DNA from: Paragordius varius
Taxonomy: Eukaryota > Nematomorpha
Length of the DNA: 64,000 nucleotides
Direction of reading: 5' to 3'
Assembly (NCBI GenBank): GCA_964247055.1
Contig: OZ176056.1
Coordinates: forward strand, 9,300,001-9,364,000
A program made the position numbers and the translations under genes. Positions 63,270 through 64,000 of this stretch are shown here, piece by piece (positions within the stretch are counted from its first letter, which is position 1; each line of letters starts with the position of its first letter). The notes under the pieces are model-generated. The model ran no database searches, was not told where the DNA came from, and saw only the letters and a list, made by a program, of their open reading frames with translations.

Positions 63270-64000
63270 TTAAAATAAATATTTTTGTAGATTAAATTCC
63301 ATGACAGAGGGATATATCCATTGTTCGTAAGGGTTATGACTGATTTTAAATCTGTTATTTATATCGATTAATAGAAATCCCGGTAGCAGAGCCAATGTAC
63401 CCATAATATGCACGTCTTCCAAATGGGTATGCCTTGAGTAAAAAAAGCATGATACAATTTAAAAACTAAGGAAGGCTTCAAAGCATAAAACCATCCGTGA
63501 CAATAAGGTGGAAAATAAGGACTTGGGCATTCAGAGACATTTATGTAATATTTCATTTTTGGGTCTCGTACAGGCTGAGAATTAATGTACATTGGGCAAA
63601 ATATTATATCATAAGAGCTGCTATTATCATTAAATCTTTTTGAAAATTCCTTTTTAAATTTAGGATCAATATTTAACATGTCAAAGTTTTGAATGTTGCA
63701 TGTGTCATTTTTTGTTTGACTAACTGTTGTACGCTTCCGGTAGAGTTGCAATAAATCATCGCTTAGTTTTGAATCGTCCAGAACATAATCAAAGTATTCT
63801 CTTGGCTTAGGATCTATTTGATGATAGTGATGATCTGTAAAAAGTTTTGCTTTAGGCTTTAAAACATTCCAATTTTTTTGCATAAAATCTCCATGTTCTA
63901 CCTCAAATTTTTTAAGGTATAATATAACTTGAATAATATCTAAGTAAATATCATCCTCTGTTCTTATAATATATTTTGCATGAGCACAATAATCCAATAC
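63270..64000 (-). CDS. GT31-family glycosyltransferase (beta-1,3-galactosyltransferase-like), partial, one frameshift
   Basis: C-terminal part of a Golgi glycosyltransferase that transfers a sugar from a nucleotide donor; the 5' part, with the expected signal anchor, lies beyond the right edge. Near the edge YCAHAKYIIRTEDDIYLD holds the metal-binding EDD. Then come PVRDPKMKYYINVSECP and YFPPYCHGWFYALKP, the classic acceptor-side GT31 block. An insertion of about 75 residues, rich in charged residues, separates the EDD from this block. In the frame starting at the edge the last part is nonsense after about 63440; one frame over, HLEDVHIMGTLALLPGFLL, with the GT31 EDV motif, continues to a TAA at 63270-63272. 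The switch coincides with a run of seven T (minus strand, about 63439-63445), so a 1-base loss there is either a true mutation or a homopolymer sequencing error. Confidence 0.85.

Overview
This window is nuclear DNA from an AT-rich, repeat-laden animal (metazoan). The evidence is spliced genes with GT...AG introns whose phases agree, signal-peptide first exons, a chymotrypsin-fold serine protease, a GT31 glycosyltransferase, RTE-clade LINEs, hAT and Tc1/mariner-type DNA transposons and a Ty3/Gypsy fossil. The sequence alone does not fix the phylum; an invertebrate with a compact gene set and heavy transposon load fits. Nothing bacterial is present.

Layout. 1-18640 is an uninterrupted satellite array of an 82-bp monomer (about 225 copies, open at the left edge), itself an ancient dimer of two 41-bp halves and organised into higher-order repeats. 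The array stops inside the fifth exon of a minus-strand trypsin-like protease gene (18641-26134), so the catalytic-Ser exon is absent. Introns of that gene are packed with a Tc1/mariner-type MITE family, a 1.02-kb TA-flanked inverted-repeat element carrying two hammerhead-ribozyme motifs, and a ~2.3-kb near-perfect palindrome.

26-36 kb is transposon debris: a non-autonomous hAT element, two copies of an ACTAGCG...TATAG repeat, a decayed palindrome, and a three-level nest (the ACTAGCG element inside a 2.9-kb hAT transposon with a perfect 8-bp target duplication, inside a foldback element built of a 21-bp minisatellite). 36.4-37.9 kb holds a six-exon secreted protein with two fibronectin-III-like halves. 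38-48 kb is intergenic with a palindrome, a decayed RTE LINE plus a 3'-end fragment of the same family, and foldback elements built of a different 21-bp minisatellite. 48.5-50.3 kb holds a five-exon gene of unknown function. 52.2-56.6 kb is a broken Ty3/Gypsy LTR element. 58.5-59.6 kb is an RTE/BovB-like relic. 61.1-63.25 kb is a 5'-truncated BovB-like RTE with an open reverse-transcriptase frame, lying 20 bp beyond the stop codon of a minus-strand GT31 glycosyltransferase gene that runs off the right edge.

The genes do not form a pathway: three encode secretory-route proteins (protease, Fn3-like protein, glycosyltransferase) but they are separate transcription units. The most striking observation is the pair of hammerhead-ribozyme cores in opposite orientation inside a DNA-transposon-like inverted-repeat element within a host intron. 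Second is the recurrent build of foldback elements from 21-bp minisatellites, and third the placement of a MITE copy just upstream of each of the four splice acceptors of the protease gene. All coordinates and splice junctions were read by eye and boundaries of degenerate repeats are approximate.
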